The position numbers and the translations under genes were made by a program. Below are positions 44,624 through 54,200 of a stretch of DNA of 64,000 nt, piece after piece; the first letter of the stretch is position 1, and each line of letters begins with the position of its first letter. The notes under the pieces were generated by a model. It had not been told where the DNA came from. It ran no database searches and worked only from the letters and a program-made list of their open reading frames with translations. This DNA is from Pseudarthrobacter sp. IC2-21. Lineage in GTDB: Bacteria; Actinomycetota; Actinomycetes; Actinomycetales; Micrococcaceae. Where the stretch lies: positions 682,001 to 746,000 of the forward strand of contig NZ_CP139145.1 of the NCBI RefSeq assembly GCF_034048115.1. Reading direction: 5' to 3'.

Positions 44624-46091
44624 CTGTCTGACGTCCAAGATCTGCGTGGCCTGACCGGCTGAGTTCCGGATCGCCGGGACGGCTGACTTCCGCGCCGGCC
44701 TGTCGATGCAACGACAGGCTGTCCGCGGTGCTCAAGAGCATCAGGACTGCCATGGTCAGGAACGCGCCACGGAACGGCCCGGCGGCATCCGCATCAAAAA
44801 CCGTTACACCGTCGAAGACGCGGATGAGCAGCGCGCCCACAGCGATGCCGGAACCGGCGGCCAGCTGAACCAACGTGGCTGACACCGAATTGGCGGACGT
44901 CAGCTGCGCGGGCACAATGTCCGCGTACTGCACCGAGGCGTAAGCCGAAAAGCCGATCGAGCGGAAAGCCCCGCTGCACACAAGCAGGGCGAAAATCAGG
45001 GCCTGCGGAGTGTCAGGGGTGAGCAGGGCACACAACGCGAAGGTGACCGCGGACGCCAGCGAGCCCAGGACCAGCATGGCGCGGAAACCGAAGCGGCGGA
45101 TCAGCGGTGTGGTGGCAGGTTTGATGCCGATGTTGCCGATGAACACAGCCGCCACCATGATCCCGGCATGCAGCGGGGACCAGCCGAAGCCCGTCTGGAA
45201 CATCAGCGGCAGCAGGAAAGGGACAGAGCTGATGGTCAGCCGGTACACAAACCCGCCCGTGGCCATCGCCCGGAACGTCCGGGTGCGAAACACCGAAAGA
45301 TCAAAGAGCGGGGTTTTGGCGCGCCTCATCCACAGGACCGCGCAGACGACGGCGGCCAGGCCCGCCAGCGCTGAGATCGCGGCCCATGGCCCGTCCGGGT
45401 GCGCCGTTGCCAACTCCAGGCCCACCACGAGGGAGCCCACTCCCGCGGTGGTGAGGACCAGCCCCAGCCAGTCCAGCCTCCGCCCCGGATCCCCGGGAAC
45501 AGCCGGAACAATCCTCAATGCCGTGATGAAGGCGGCCGCTCCCAGCGGCAGGTTGATGAGGAAGATCCAGTGCCAGGACAGATACGTCGTGAGGGCACCG
45601 CCGACGAGCGGAGCGAGCACCGGCGCCAACAACGCAGGCCACACCAGAAACGCCGTCGCGCGCAGCAGTTCAGATTTGGGGGTGCCGCGAAGCACCAGGA
45701 GCGTTCCCACCGGCACCATCATTGCCGCGCCGGCGCCCTGCACAATCCGGCTGACAGTGAGCACCGCCAGGTCGGGGCTCAGTGCACAGGCCAGCGACGC
45801 GAGCGTGAAAAGGGTGATGGCCACGCAAAAGACCTTCCGCGCACCCACACGCTCCGCGAGCCAGCCGCTCAAGGGGATCCCCATCGCCACGGTCATGAGG
45901 TAGGCGGTCATGGTGATGTTCACGTCCGCGGGGGGTACGCCGAAGTCGCCTGCGATGTTGGGGATGGCGGTGGTGAGGATGGTGCCATCCAGAAATTCCA
46001 TAAAGAGCGTGGCCGCTACCAACAGCGCCAGGCGCGGATTCCACGCGGGGCTTGTGCCGGGTTCGGGCGCCGGGACGCTGCTTGATGCCAT
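44547..46091 (-). CDS. MFS drug/metabolite exporter (DHA2-like)
   Basis: A 514-residue transporter with about 14 helices. The first helix has FMEFLDGTILTTAIPNIAG, then ISGW-like LSGWLAERVGARKVF between helices 2 and 3, and motif C-type PLVGGALTTYLSW. This suits a proton-driven multidrug exporter. ATG 46091; C-terminal 50 residues form a charged tail over the recQ 3' end. Confidence 0.88.
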   Translation of the reverse strand: MASSSVPAPEPGTSPAWNPRLALLVAATLFMEFLDGTILTTAIPNIAGDFGVPPADVNITMTAYLMTVAMGIPLSGWLAERVGARKVFCVAITLFTLASLACALSPDLAVLTVSRIVQGAGAAMMVPVGTLLVLRGTPKSELLRATAFLVWPALLAPVLAPLVGGALTTYLSWHWIFLINLPLGAAAFITALRIVPAVPGDPGRRLDWLGLVLTTAGVGSLVVGLELATAHPDGPWAAISALAGLAAVVCAVLWMRRAKTPLFDLSVFRTRTFRAMATGGFVYRLTISSVPFLLPLMFQTGFGWSPLHAGIMVAAVFIGNIGIKPATTPLIRRFGFRAMLVLGSLASAVTFALCALLTPDTPQALIFALLVCSGAFRSIGFSAYASVQYADIVPAQLTSANSVSATLVQLAAGSGIAVGALLIRVFDGVTVFDADAAGPFRGAFLTMAVLMLLSTADSLSLHRQAGAEVSRPGDPELSRSGHADLGRQTVTPPAPGPTEEQRPLRPGAGRVRRQ

Positions 46092-46224
46092 CCCATTATC
46101 CTGCCATCGCCGGGCCGCCCGTCGCCCATGGAAGTGGCAGTTGATGCCGTCATGAAGGCTCAAAAGACATCTGCTGCTGCCCAGTTGGGCGAGGAGGGTG
46201 CAACAGACCCAGGCGCGGGGACGC

Positions 46225-46251
46225 AAAAGGCCCCGGTCCAGGACCGGGGCC
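46225..46251 (-). terminator. Terminator of tRNA-Ser(GCT)
   Basis: GGCCCCGGTCC and GGACCGGGGCC form an 11-bp stem with a one-base spacer, followed on the minus strand by TTTT, just past the tRNA end. Confidence 0.85.
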
Positions 46252-46256
46252 AAACG

Positions 46257-46344
46257 CGGAGACGGGGGGATTTGAACCCCCGGTGGAGTTGTGCCCCACA
46301 CTTCATTAGCAGTGAAGCCCATTCGGCCGCTCTGGCACGTCTCC
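46257..46344 (-). tRNA. tRNA-Ser (anticodon GCT)
   Basis: An 88-base class II tRNA: GGAGACG/CGTCTCC acceptor, anticodon loop CTGCTAA (GCT), long variable arm, T loop GGTTCAAATCC. CCA is not encoded. Confidence 0.95.
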
Positions 46345-46402
46345 AATTGCTATTCCTAGCCCACCAAGGATACGCAGAAGCGGGCACCGAGCGCAAAACG
46401 GC

Positions 46403-46465
46403 CAACGCGGGGTCACTCCACGCCAATAAAAGGCTGGTTATCGGGCGGAAAGTGACCCCGCGTTG
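46403..46465. repeat. Long palindromic repeat, copy A (REP-like)
   Basis: CAACGCGGGGTCACT and AGTGACCCCGCGTTG flank a partly self-complementary 33-base centre. The same arms occur at 51212-51276. It lies between the GNAT remnant and tRNA-Ser(GCT). Confidence 0.75.
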
Positions 46466-46467
46466 CT

Positions 46468-46842
46468 TCAGGCCGCCGGCTGCGCGGGGCGGACCATCCT
46501 GATTTCGCGGAGACCTTCCCAGTCCGCGATGGTGTCCTCGGCGCCGTCGGGCGTAAAGCCGAGCCGGGTGTAGAAGCCGACGGCCTTGCGGTTGTCTGCC
46601 GCAACCCACAGGCTGGCCGCCCTCCCACCCACCACGCCGTCGTCGCACGCCACCCAGGCCTACGCGGGTTCAGGCCGGTCCAGAAGCTGCTGCCACAGCG
46701 CCAGCCGGCCGGCCGGATCCACGGCAGCCAGGAAGGCATCGGACAGCATGCTGCGGTACGTTTCCTGCCAGCAGCGGACGTGGACCTCTGCCAGGCGTGC
46801 AACGTCTGGCGGCCCCGCCCGCCGCACGGACAAGCTGGGCAT
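46468..46842 (-). pseudogene. GNAT acetyltransferase pseudogene
   Basis: The N-terminal half (ATG 46842: MPSLSVRRAGPPDVARLAEV, then CWQETYRSMLSDAFL and LALWQQLLDRPEPA) ends at an in-frame TAG (46660-46662). The same frame resumes AWVACDDGVVG and then jumps to ASLWVAADNRKAVGFYTRLGF, the family's last strands. The acetyl-CoA motif A (R-G-x-G-x-G/A) between them is deleted. One nonsense codon and one deletion make the gene dead. It begins where the peptidase stops. Confidence 0.78.
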
Positions 46843-49172
46843 CAGCCGCCAGCCAGGGCACGCCAGAGGAAGTGCTGGCTCCGGGCCTGCAGCGCGGCAG
46901 CCTGCCGGTTGTCCGACGCCCCGGCGTGACCGCCCTCCAGCGACTCGTGGAACCAGACGTTCCGAATCCCCATGGCCTCCATGCGGGCGGCCATCTTGCG
47001 CGCCTGGACCGGGCCAACCCTGTCATCGGAGGTGGCAGTCCAAATGAACGTCTCGGGGTACTCCACGCCGTCCCGGAGCAGGTGGTACGGCGAGAACGTC
47101 CTGATGTACTCCCATTCCTCCGGCACGTCCGGGTCGCCGTATTCAGCAATCCACGAGTGCCCGGCGGAGAGCTTGGTGTAGCGGCGCATATCCAGCAGGG
47201 GAACCCCGCAGGAGACTGCCCCGAACAGTTCCGGGTAGCTGGTGAGCATGTTGCCCACCAGAAGTCCGCCATTGGATCCGCCCACGCAGCCCAGCCGCTC
47301 GCGGGAGGTGACGCCGCGGGACACGAGGTCCCTGGCCACCGCCGCGAAGTCCTCGAAGGCCCGGTGCCGGTTCTCCTTCAGCGCGGCCCGGTGCCAGCCC
47401 GGTCCGTACTCGCCGCCGCCGCGGATGTTGGCCACCACATACACGCCGCCGCGGGAGTGCTGCGGCTCGCCGGCATCGCCGGTCACGGCCGTCCGGCGCT
47501 CCAGCCAGGCGCGGCCCACCGTCCCGCTGTAGGCCGGGGTGCGGGAGACTTCGAAGCCGCCATAGCCGGAGAGCTGGGTGGGGTTTTGGCCGTCCAGGAC
47601 CAGGCCGCGGGCGGCCACCTGGAAGTAGGGAACGCGGGTGCCGTCCGCGGACACCGCGAAGTGCTGCTCGACTTCGTAGTCGGCCTCGTTAAAGAACGAC
47701 GGCGATGCCTTCACCTGGGCGTGCCGGCTCACTACGCCGGTGCTTACGGCGGCAGTGCTTACTTCGGCAGCGCTCCCGGGAGCAGCCCGCTCCAGCGTTC
47801 CGCGCATCAGCGTGCTGGGGGTGGTGAAGCCGGTGGCGACCAGCCAGAAATCGTCGCCCGCACCGCCGTCGACCGGGCCTTCATCCTCATCATCCACGGC
47901 GTAGGCATTGACGTCGTGCAGCGGCGCGCAGGCATCCAGCAGGGAGGAAGCCCACGCTCCGGAAGCAGAGTCGGTTACAGCCCCGCCAGCCGAGACAGCA
48001 GGGGCGGAGGAGGCCGGCATGGAAGGATCCAGGACCCGGATTTCGGACGAGACGTCGCGCAGCAGGTTCAACAGCAGGAAGTTCCGTGTCCAGCTCCAGG
48101 ACTGCAGCGATGTGTGCGCATCCGGGGAAAACAGCACCAGCAGGTCCCGTGACCCGGCCAGGTAGTCGTCGAACTTGGCGGCCAGCAGCGAGCCGGCGGG
48201 ATAGGTTTCGCCGTCAAGGGCCCAGTCCTGCTGCGGCCGGAACAGCAGCCACTCGCGGTGCGCGCTGAGGTTCACGTCGGTGGGCGCCTCGATCTCCACC
48301 CATGTGTCAGCGGACCGGACGAAGGTGCTGCGGTTGTAGAAGTCGACGTAGTCTACGGCGAACGTTCGCTCGAACCCGGGGGTGGAATCGTGGGCCACCA
48401 CGGCCATCATGTGGGCCTCGGGGACCTCAAACAAAGGGGAAGCCGCGCCAAGGGCTTCGCCGCGCCGCAGTGTGACGGCGGTGCGGGCATATCCGGACGC
48501 CGTGCGCGGCAGGTCCTCCGCCGTGGAGGCGACCAGCAGGGTGTCCGCGTCCAGCCAGGAGACGTTGCCCTTCGCCGTCGGCAGGTCAAAACCGCCGGCT
48601 GCCGGGTCCACAAAGGTTCGGGCGTCCACGTCGAACTCGCGGTAGCGGTTGGCGTCGCCCCCGTCGGGGGACAGCGCCACCAGCGCCTGACGGTACGGTG
48701 CGCCGGTTTTCGGGCGCAGGAACGTGGCCCCGTGGAACACCCACTCCACCCCCTCGGCGGCGGCCAGTGCATCCACATCCAGCAGCACATCCCACTCCGG
48801 GGAGTCGGTCAGGTAACTTTCCCACGTGGTGCGGCGCCACAGCCCCTTGGGGTTCGCACGGTCCTTCCAGAAGTTGTAGTACCAGTCGCCGCGCTTGCCC
48901 ACCATGGCGATCCGGTCGGTGGAGTCCAGCACTTCGAGGATGCGTCCCTCGAGGACCGCGTACTCAGCGTCCTCCAGGAGGTCCTCGGTACGCGCATTCT
49001 GTTCCCGGACCCAGGCCAGGGGATCCTCGCCGTAGATATCCTCCAGCCAAACGTTCTCATCGGGAGGCTCCGGCGCAACCCCCGACCCAACCCCCGGTTG
49101 GACAGTTCCGGTGGGCGTGGGGGTGGAAGCGGACGATGAACCGGGCGCTTGATCAGCTGCAGTGGTGGTCAT
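46842..49172 (-). CDS. Prolyl oligopeptidase-family (S9A) serine peptidase
   Basis: A 776-residue peptidase: N-terminal ENVWLEDIYGEDPLAWVREQN, a seven-bladed propeller (about 90-470) and a C-terminal alpha/beta hydrolase. The nucleophile Ser is in GGSNGGLLVGN; Asp is in TSDDRVGP; His is in EGGHAGAS. It cleaves Pro-containing peptides. No signal peptide, so it is cytosolic. ATG 49172 is used; a Ser/Thr/Pro-rich 40-residue leader precedes the fold. Confidence 0.93.
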   Translation of the reverse strand: MTTTAADQAPGSSSASTPTPTGTVQPGVGSGVAPEPPDENVWLEDIYGEDPLAWVREQNARTEDLLEDAEYAVLEGRILEVLDSTDRIAMVGKRGDWYYNFWKDRANPKGLWRRTTWESYLTDSPEWDVLLDVDALAAAEGVEWVFHGATFLRPKTGAPYRQALVALSPDGGDANRYREFDVDARTFVDPAAGGFDLPTAKGNVSWLDADTLLVASTAEDLPRTASGYARTAVTLRRGEALGAASPLFEVPEAHMMAVVAHDSTPGFERTFAVDYVDFYNRSTFVRSADTWVEIEAPTDVNLSAHREWLLFRPQQDWALDGETYPAGSLLAAKFDDYLAGSRDLLVLFSPDAHTSLQSWSWTRNFLLLNLLRDVSSEIRVLDPSMPASSAPAVSAGGAVTDSASGAWASSLLDACAPLHDVNAYAVDDEDEGPVDGGAGDDFWLVATGFTTPSTLMRGTLERAAPGSAAEVSTAAVSTGVVSRHAQVKASPSFFNEADYEVEQHFAVSADGTRVPYFQVAARGLVLDGQNPTQLSGYGGFEVSRTPAYSGTVGRAWLERRTAVTGDAGEPQHSRGGVYVVANIRGGGEYGPGWHRAALKENRHRAFEDFAAVARDLVSRGVTSRERLGCVGGSNGGLLVGNMLTSYPELFGAVSCGVPLLDMRRYTKLSAGHSWIAEYGDPDVPEEWEYIRTFSPYHLLRDGVEYPETFIWTATSDDRVGPVQARKMAARMEAMGIRNVWFHESLEGGHAGASDNRQAAALQARSQHFLWRALAGG

Positions 49173-49258
49173 GCGCCCCATCCAAACAACATCTCCGGCC
49201 GGCAAGCAAGTCAAACGCTCGTCAAAGGGCCCGGGTTCGGGCGGATACTCTGGATTCC

Positions 49259-51184
49259 GTGGGTAAATCGACGAGCATCCGGGCAGCCATCATCGGCGCA
49301 GGCCCCCGCGGTACCAGCGTTCTGGAGCGTCTGCTCGCCCACGCCGCCACCCTCAGCGGCTCCGTCGCCGTCCACATCGACGTCATCGACCCCTATCCGG
49401 CAGGCCCGGGGCACGTCTGGCAGCCGGCGCAGTCCCGGCTGTACCTCATGAACACCCAGTCCTTCTACCCCACGATAATTCCCGAAGACCCCCGGCTCCC
49501 GGCGCCCCTGGCGGGCGCCACGTTCGACCAGTGGCGTGCCCGCCAGCGGACCGATCCGTCGCCCACCCTGACGCCGGAGGAACTGGAGGAGCTGGCCGTC
49601 CTCGAATCCCGTGACTTTCCGAGCCGTGCACTGTACGGCCGCTACCTTCGCTGCACCGTGGAGGAACTCCTCGGAAGGCTGCCCGACGGCGTCACTGTCG
49701 CTTTTCATGAGACGGCGGCTGAGTCGGTGCACCGGACGGGGGACGCGCTCGACGTCGGACTCGGCAGCGGCGGTTCGCTCACGGTGGATTCCGTGGTCCT
49801 CGCCCTCGGGCACATTCCGTCCCGGCTCAACCTGGAGCAGCGCGAACTCCAGGCCTCGGCCGGCCAGCTGGGCCTGCGCTACCTCCCGCCCGCCGTGCCC
49901 GCCGACGTGGACTGGTCCGCCATCCCGGCCGGCGAGCCCGTCCTGGTCCGCGGCATGGGCCTGAACTTCTTCGACGCCATGGGCCAGCTCACCGAGGGCA
50001 GGGGCGGGAAGTTCATCGACGCCGGCGCGGGGCTGGAGTACCAGCCGTCCGGCCAGGAACCGCTCATCATTGCCGCCTCCCGCAGAGGTACCCCCTACCG
50101 CGCCAAAGCTGCGCTGGACGGTTACTACCCGTCGTCGGTCACGTTGCGGTACCTGACCGAAGCGTCGCTGGAGCGGTTCGCGGCCGCCGGCATCCTCCCC
50201 GGGTTCGACCACGACCTCTGGCCGCTGCTGCACCGTGACACCCTCTGGGCCTACTACTCCACCCTGGTGCGCTCGCAGCCGGGTGCCGTCCCGGACGTGC
50301 CGGCGTTCCTCGCTGCCCTGGATGAGGCCATGCGGCCGCACGCCCACAGTTCGACCAACTGGGAAGACGCGGTGGAGAGTGTGCTGGCCGTGCACGTCGG
50401 TCCGCGGCACCGGCTGGACCTGCTGGGCCTTGCATCCCCTCTCGCGGGCCGGTCGTTCCCGTCGCGCGCGGACCTGGACGCCGCCGTCGTCGATTACCTC
50501 CTCGATGACGCCCGCCGCTCCGCACTGGGTGAGCAGGACCCGGTCAAAATGGCCATCGGGGCGCTGCACCGCGGGCGGGCGGTGCTGAAGACGGCAGTGG
50601 CCGACGGCGGCATCACCGACGAGTCCTGGGTGGCCGGCCTGCGGGGCTGGTTTGAGTCGTTCGTGGAGGGCCTGGCCAGCGGGCCGCCCGCGCTGCGCGC
50701 TGAACAGCTGGCTGCACTGGCGCGCACGGGGGTGGTGAGCTTTGTGGGCCCCGATCCCCGGTTTAGCGTGGACCGCCGGGCACGCCGCTTCACCGCCGTC
50801 TCGCCATGGGTGGGCGGCCAGCCGGTAACCGCGACAACGATGGTCGAGGCCCTGGCACCTGCCAACCGGGTTGCCGCCAACGACTCCCCGCTGCTGCAGC
50901 AGCTCCTCGACGACGGACTGGTGCGTCCGCGGCTGATGATGACGGCGGAGGGTGCCCCGGTGGAGGCGACCGGCCTGGACGTCAGGCCGCATCCGTACCG
51001 TCCCGTGGCGGCCAACGGCTCCGTAACGGACGGTTTGTACGTTCTGGGCCTGCAGCTTTCCGCCACCCAGTGGGGCACGGCCATTGCAGCCGAAGCGGTC
51101 CAGCCCGGCGGACCCGTCTACGCCAGCGGGCAGCGGACCCTCCGCGACGCCGACGAAATCGCGCAGGCCATCCTGGGCGCGTAG
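49259..51184 (+). CDS. FAD/NAD(P)-binding protein (NAD_binding_9-like)
   Basis: A 641-residue protein starting GTG 49259 (RAAIIGAGPRGTSVLERLL, the dinucleotide loop). Later parts include VIDPYPAGPGHVW, LYLMNTQSFYP, VVLALGHIPS and a C-terminal GLQLSATQWGTAIAAEA. The layout fits the FAD-NAD(P)-binding PF13454-type family of unknown reaction. The stated start lies nine bases past GATACT, so the message may be leaderless. Divergent from the peptidase. Confidence 0.82.
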   Translation: MGKSTSIRAAIIGAGPRGTSVLERLLAHAATLSGSVAVHIDVIDPYPAGPGHVWQPAQSRLYLMNTQSFYPTIIPEDPRLPAPLAGATFDQWRARQRTDPSPTLTPEELEELAVLESRDFPSRALYGRYLRCTVEELLGRLPDGVTVAFHETAAESVHRTGDALDVGLGSGGSLTVDSVVLALGHIPSRLNLEQRELQASAGQLGLRYLPPAVPADVDWSAIPAGEPVLVRGMGLNFFDAMGQLTEGRGGKFIDAGAGLEYQPSGQEPLIIAASRRGTPYRAKAALDGYYPSSVTLRYLTEASLERFAAAGILPGFDHDLWPLLHRDTLWAYYSTLVRSQPGAVPDVPAFLAALDEAMRPHAHSSTNWEDAVESVLAVHVGPRHRLDLLGLASPLAGRSFPSRADLDAAVVDYLLDDARRSALGEQDPVKMAIGALHRGRAVLKTAVADGGITDESWVAGLRGWFESFVEGLASGPPALRAEQLAALARTGVVSFVGPDPRFSVDRRARRFTAVSPWVGGQPVTATTMVEALAPANRVAANDSPLLQQLLDDGLVRPRLMMTAEGAPVEATGLDVRPHPYRPVAANGSVTDGLYVLGLQLSATQWGTAIAAEAVQPGGPVYASGQRTLRDADEIAQAILGA

Positions 51185-51211
51185 GAGCTTAAACCAACGC
51201 GTGAACCTTAA

Positions 51212-51276
51212 CCAACGCGGGGTCACTTTACGCCCGAAATCCTCTCCGGATTGGGCGCGAAGTGACCCCGCGTTGG
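51212..51276. repeat. Long palindromic repeat, copy B (REP-like)
   Basis: CCAACGCGGGGTCACTT and AAGTGACCCCGCGTTGG are exact 17-bp arms around a partly paired centre. Copy A is at 46403-46465. It lies between two convergent genes and could act as terminator. Confidence 0.8.
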
Positions 51277-51291
51277 CCTAATGCGGAGGAG

Positions 51292-54200
51292 CTAGCCCTT
51301 CGCGCCGTTCAGGCAGTGGCGATAGGCGGCCATGGCGCTGCCGTAGTTGACCTGGCCAACGAGGTCGCCGGGGCGTGCGGGCTTGACCGGTGCCGTGCAG
51401 ACCGGCTGGGCCGGGACACTGGCCGCCACCTTGACGTCGGTCCTGACCACGGTGCCGGACTCGACGGCGGTGAGCACCAGGGTGCCCGTTCCCGCGGCCG
51501 CTCCTGCCGGCACCTGAAGGTCCACCGTGGCCGCGCCCGCAGTGACCGGCACGCTGCCGAGCAGGGTTACAGTGCCTGCGGCGTCGGTGAACTCCGCGCG
51601 CAGCGAGGTGTTGACCGGGCTGCCCAGCGACGTCAGGTCCAGCTTGGATACCGCCAGGGTGATGGCGTCCCCGGCCTTGACCTCGGCGGCCGTGGTGTTG
51701 ACCACGGCGACGGAGCGGCGGGCGAAGTCCGGCGAAACCGGGCTTTGCGCCTGCAGGTACTTGATCCACGCGTCGCGGTCGATCAGGCCGGAGTCTTTGG
51801 TGGTGGCGCCTTCCTTGAAAATCCGGAAGTTGTCACCGCCCTGGGCCAGGAAGCTGAACGTTCCCACACGGTAGGACTTCGCGGGATCGATCAGGGCGTC
51901 GCCCACCCGGATCGAGGTGATCCGGTCACCGGCGGCACGGGATGCGTCGTAGGTGTAGTTGACGTTCTTGGACAGGCCCAGCTGCAGGTAGGCGCGGCTG
52001 GGAACCGTGCCGTCAGCGTTGGTCTGCCACTGCTGCTCCAGCAGGACCTTGAACTGCGCGCCGGTCAGGGACGTGGTCCACAGGTTGTTCACGAACGGCA
52101 GTACTGCATTCGCCTCGGCGTAGGTGATGGTGCCGTCCGGTGCGTAGTAAAGCTCGTTGCGGAGGCCGCCGGCGTTGACGACGCCGATTTCTGCGCCCCC
52201 GAGGTTCGTGTCCTTGAGTGCATCCACCAGCGAGTCCGCCACGAGGTTGCCCAGCGTGGATTCGCTGCCGCGGTCATCGCGCTTGGCCGGACCGCCGGCG
52301 GGATCCGGCGAGAACGCCGTGGTGATGTCCTTGGTTACAGAACCGATGGGCTGGTTGCCGACTTCGGCCGCGGCGGCGAGGGCCTTCTTGACGATCGCAT
52401 CAACAGCCGCGACCCGCGGGTACTCCTTCACCAGGTCGGAGGCCAACGCTGTGGTGCGCTTGACGTTGCCGGCCTTGTACGCGGTGACGTTCTTGGTGGC
52501 AGTGTCCACGGTCAACTGGATCTGGCCGATGTTCTCGCCGTAGTTTCCGGTCTGGACAATCGGGCGGGTCTTGCCTGCCTGGCCAGGAACCGGGGCGTCC
52601 CAGGCGTATTCCTTGTGCGTGTGGCCCGTGAAGATGGCGTCCACGTCTGCGGAGGTTTCGTTGACTAGCTTGGCGAACGGGCCGCCGGCTGCGAGTTCCT
52701 GCTCCAGGGTGGTGCCGTCGGGGGTGCCGGATCCGGCGCCGTCGTGGTTTTCAGCGATGATCACGTCGGCGAGGTTCTCCGCCGTGATTTTTGCTGCTGC
52801 CCTGTTGATGGCCTCCACCGGGTCGCCAAAGTCCAGGTCTGCGATGCCGCCGGGGCTTACCAGGGAGGGGACCTCCTGGGTGACGGTGCCGATGACGGCC
52901 ACCTTCACGCCGTTCATGTCCAGAACCGTAAACTCGGGCAGGGCCGGCTCGGTGGTGCCCTTCTTGTACACGTTCGCACCCAGGTACGGGAACGCGGCGT
53001 TGCTGCCGCCCGCGATGACGCGGTCGCGCAGGTCTGCCCAGCCGCCGTCGAACTCGTGGTTGCCCACGGCGGAGGCTTTCAGTTCCAGGGCGTTGAGGAC
53101 GTCGATGGTGGGCTGGTCCTTGGCGACGGCCGAGGCGAACAGCGAGGCGCCGATGTTATCCCCTGCGGACAGCAGGGCAGTTGCACCCGGGGAAGCCTTG
53201 GCGCGCAGCTGCTCGATGGTCCCGGCGAACTGCACGGTGTTCGAGTCGATGCGCCCGTGGAAGTCGTTGATGCCCAGGAAGTTCAGGTCAACGCTGGCGG
53301 GTGTGGCGGGAAGATCCAGGCCCACTACCACGGGGTCGTGGTCGCTGGCGCGGAACTGGTCCGGCGCGTAGTAGTTGGTGACGTTGTTGTTGTACCGGCT
53401 GTACTCGAGCGACACGGATTCAACGGAGTTGATGTTCCAGATGTCCGCGCCCGTGACAACGGCGTTGGCCGCCGGTGAGGCGACGATGTGATCCAGGGAA
53501 CCCACGAGGCCGCCGAAGAGGTAGGAGTGCTTCGCGGATCCGTCGGCGTTTTTGGCTTTCTCGTCCCGGTTGACGTACCCGGCGGACCGGAACACGTTCA
53601 TCGGGTCTTCGTGGGCGTAGGAGTTGAAGTCGCCGATCAGGAAGACCTTGTTGGTGCCCTTGGACTTCTGCAGTTCGTCCGAGAAGGCCAGCAGGGACTG
53701 CGCCTGGGCAGTTCGGGCCAGGTTTGAGGCGCCCTGGCCTTTGTCCGTGTCCTCCGGGGTGGCTGCGGAGCCCTTGGATTTGAAGTGGTTGGCGATGGCG
53801 ATGAACTTCTTGTCCTCGGCAGCACCGACGGGCTTGAAGACCTGGGCGAGCGGCTTGCGGGCATTGGCGAAGGCGGTGGTGTCGTTGAGGATGATTGACT
53901 CGCCCACCGGCTCTGCACTGGCTTTCTTGAAGATGAAGGCAGTACGGATCATGTCCTCATCGGCCAGCGGGGGAGCGTTCGCGGGTGTGCGCACGTAGTC
54001 CCAGATGCCGGGGGTTTCAATGTTCAGGGCGTCCACCAGTTTGGCGAGGGCATCGTCCCGGGTCTTGCCGAACTGAGCCGAGTTTTCGACTTCCATGAGG
54101 GAGACGACGTCGGCACCGGACTTCGAGATGGCGGCAACGATCTTGTCCTGCTGGCGCTTGAAGTTCTCGGCGTTGGCGGCGCCGCGGACGTCGCAGCCGC

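Noticed and set aside
49211..51226. 671-residue frame antisense to the FAD/NAD(P)-binding gene
   Set aside because: Shadow frame; the plus-strand protein has clear dinucleotide-binding motifs.
51262..52668. 468-residue plus-strand frame over the nuclease gene
   Set aside because: Shadow of the 5'-nucleotidase coding strand; Gly/Val/Arg-rich composition.
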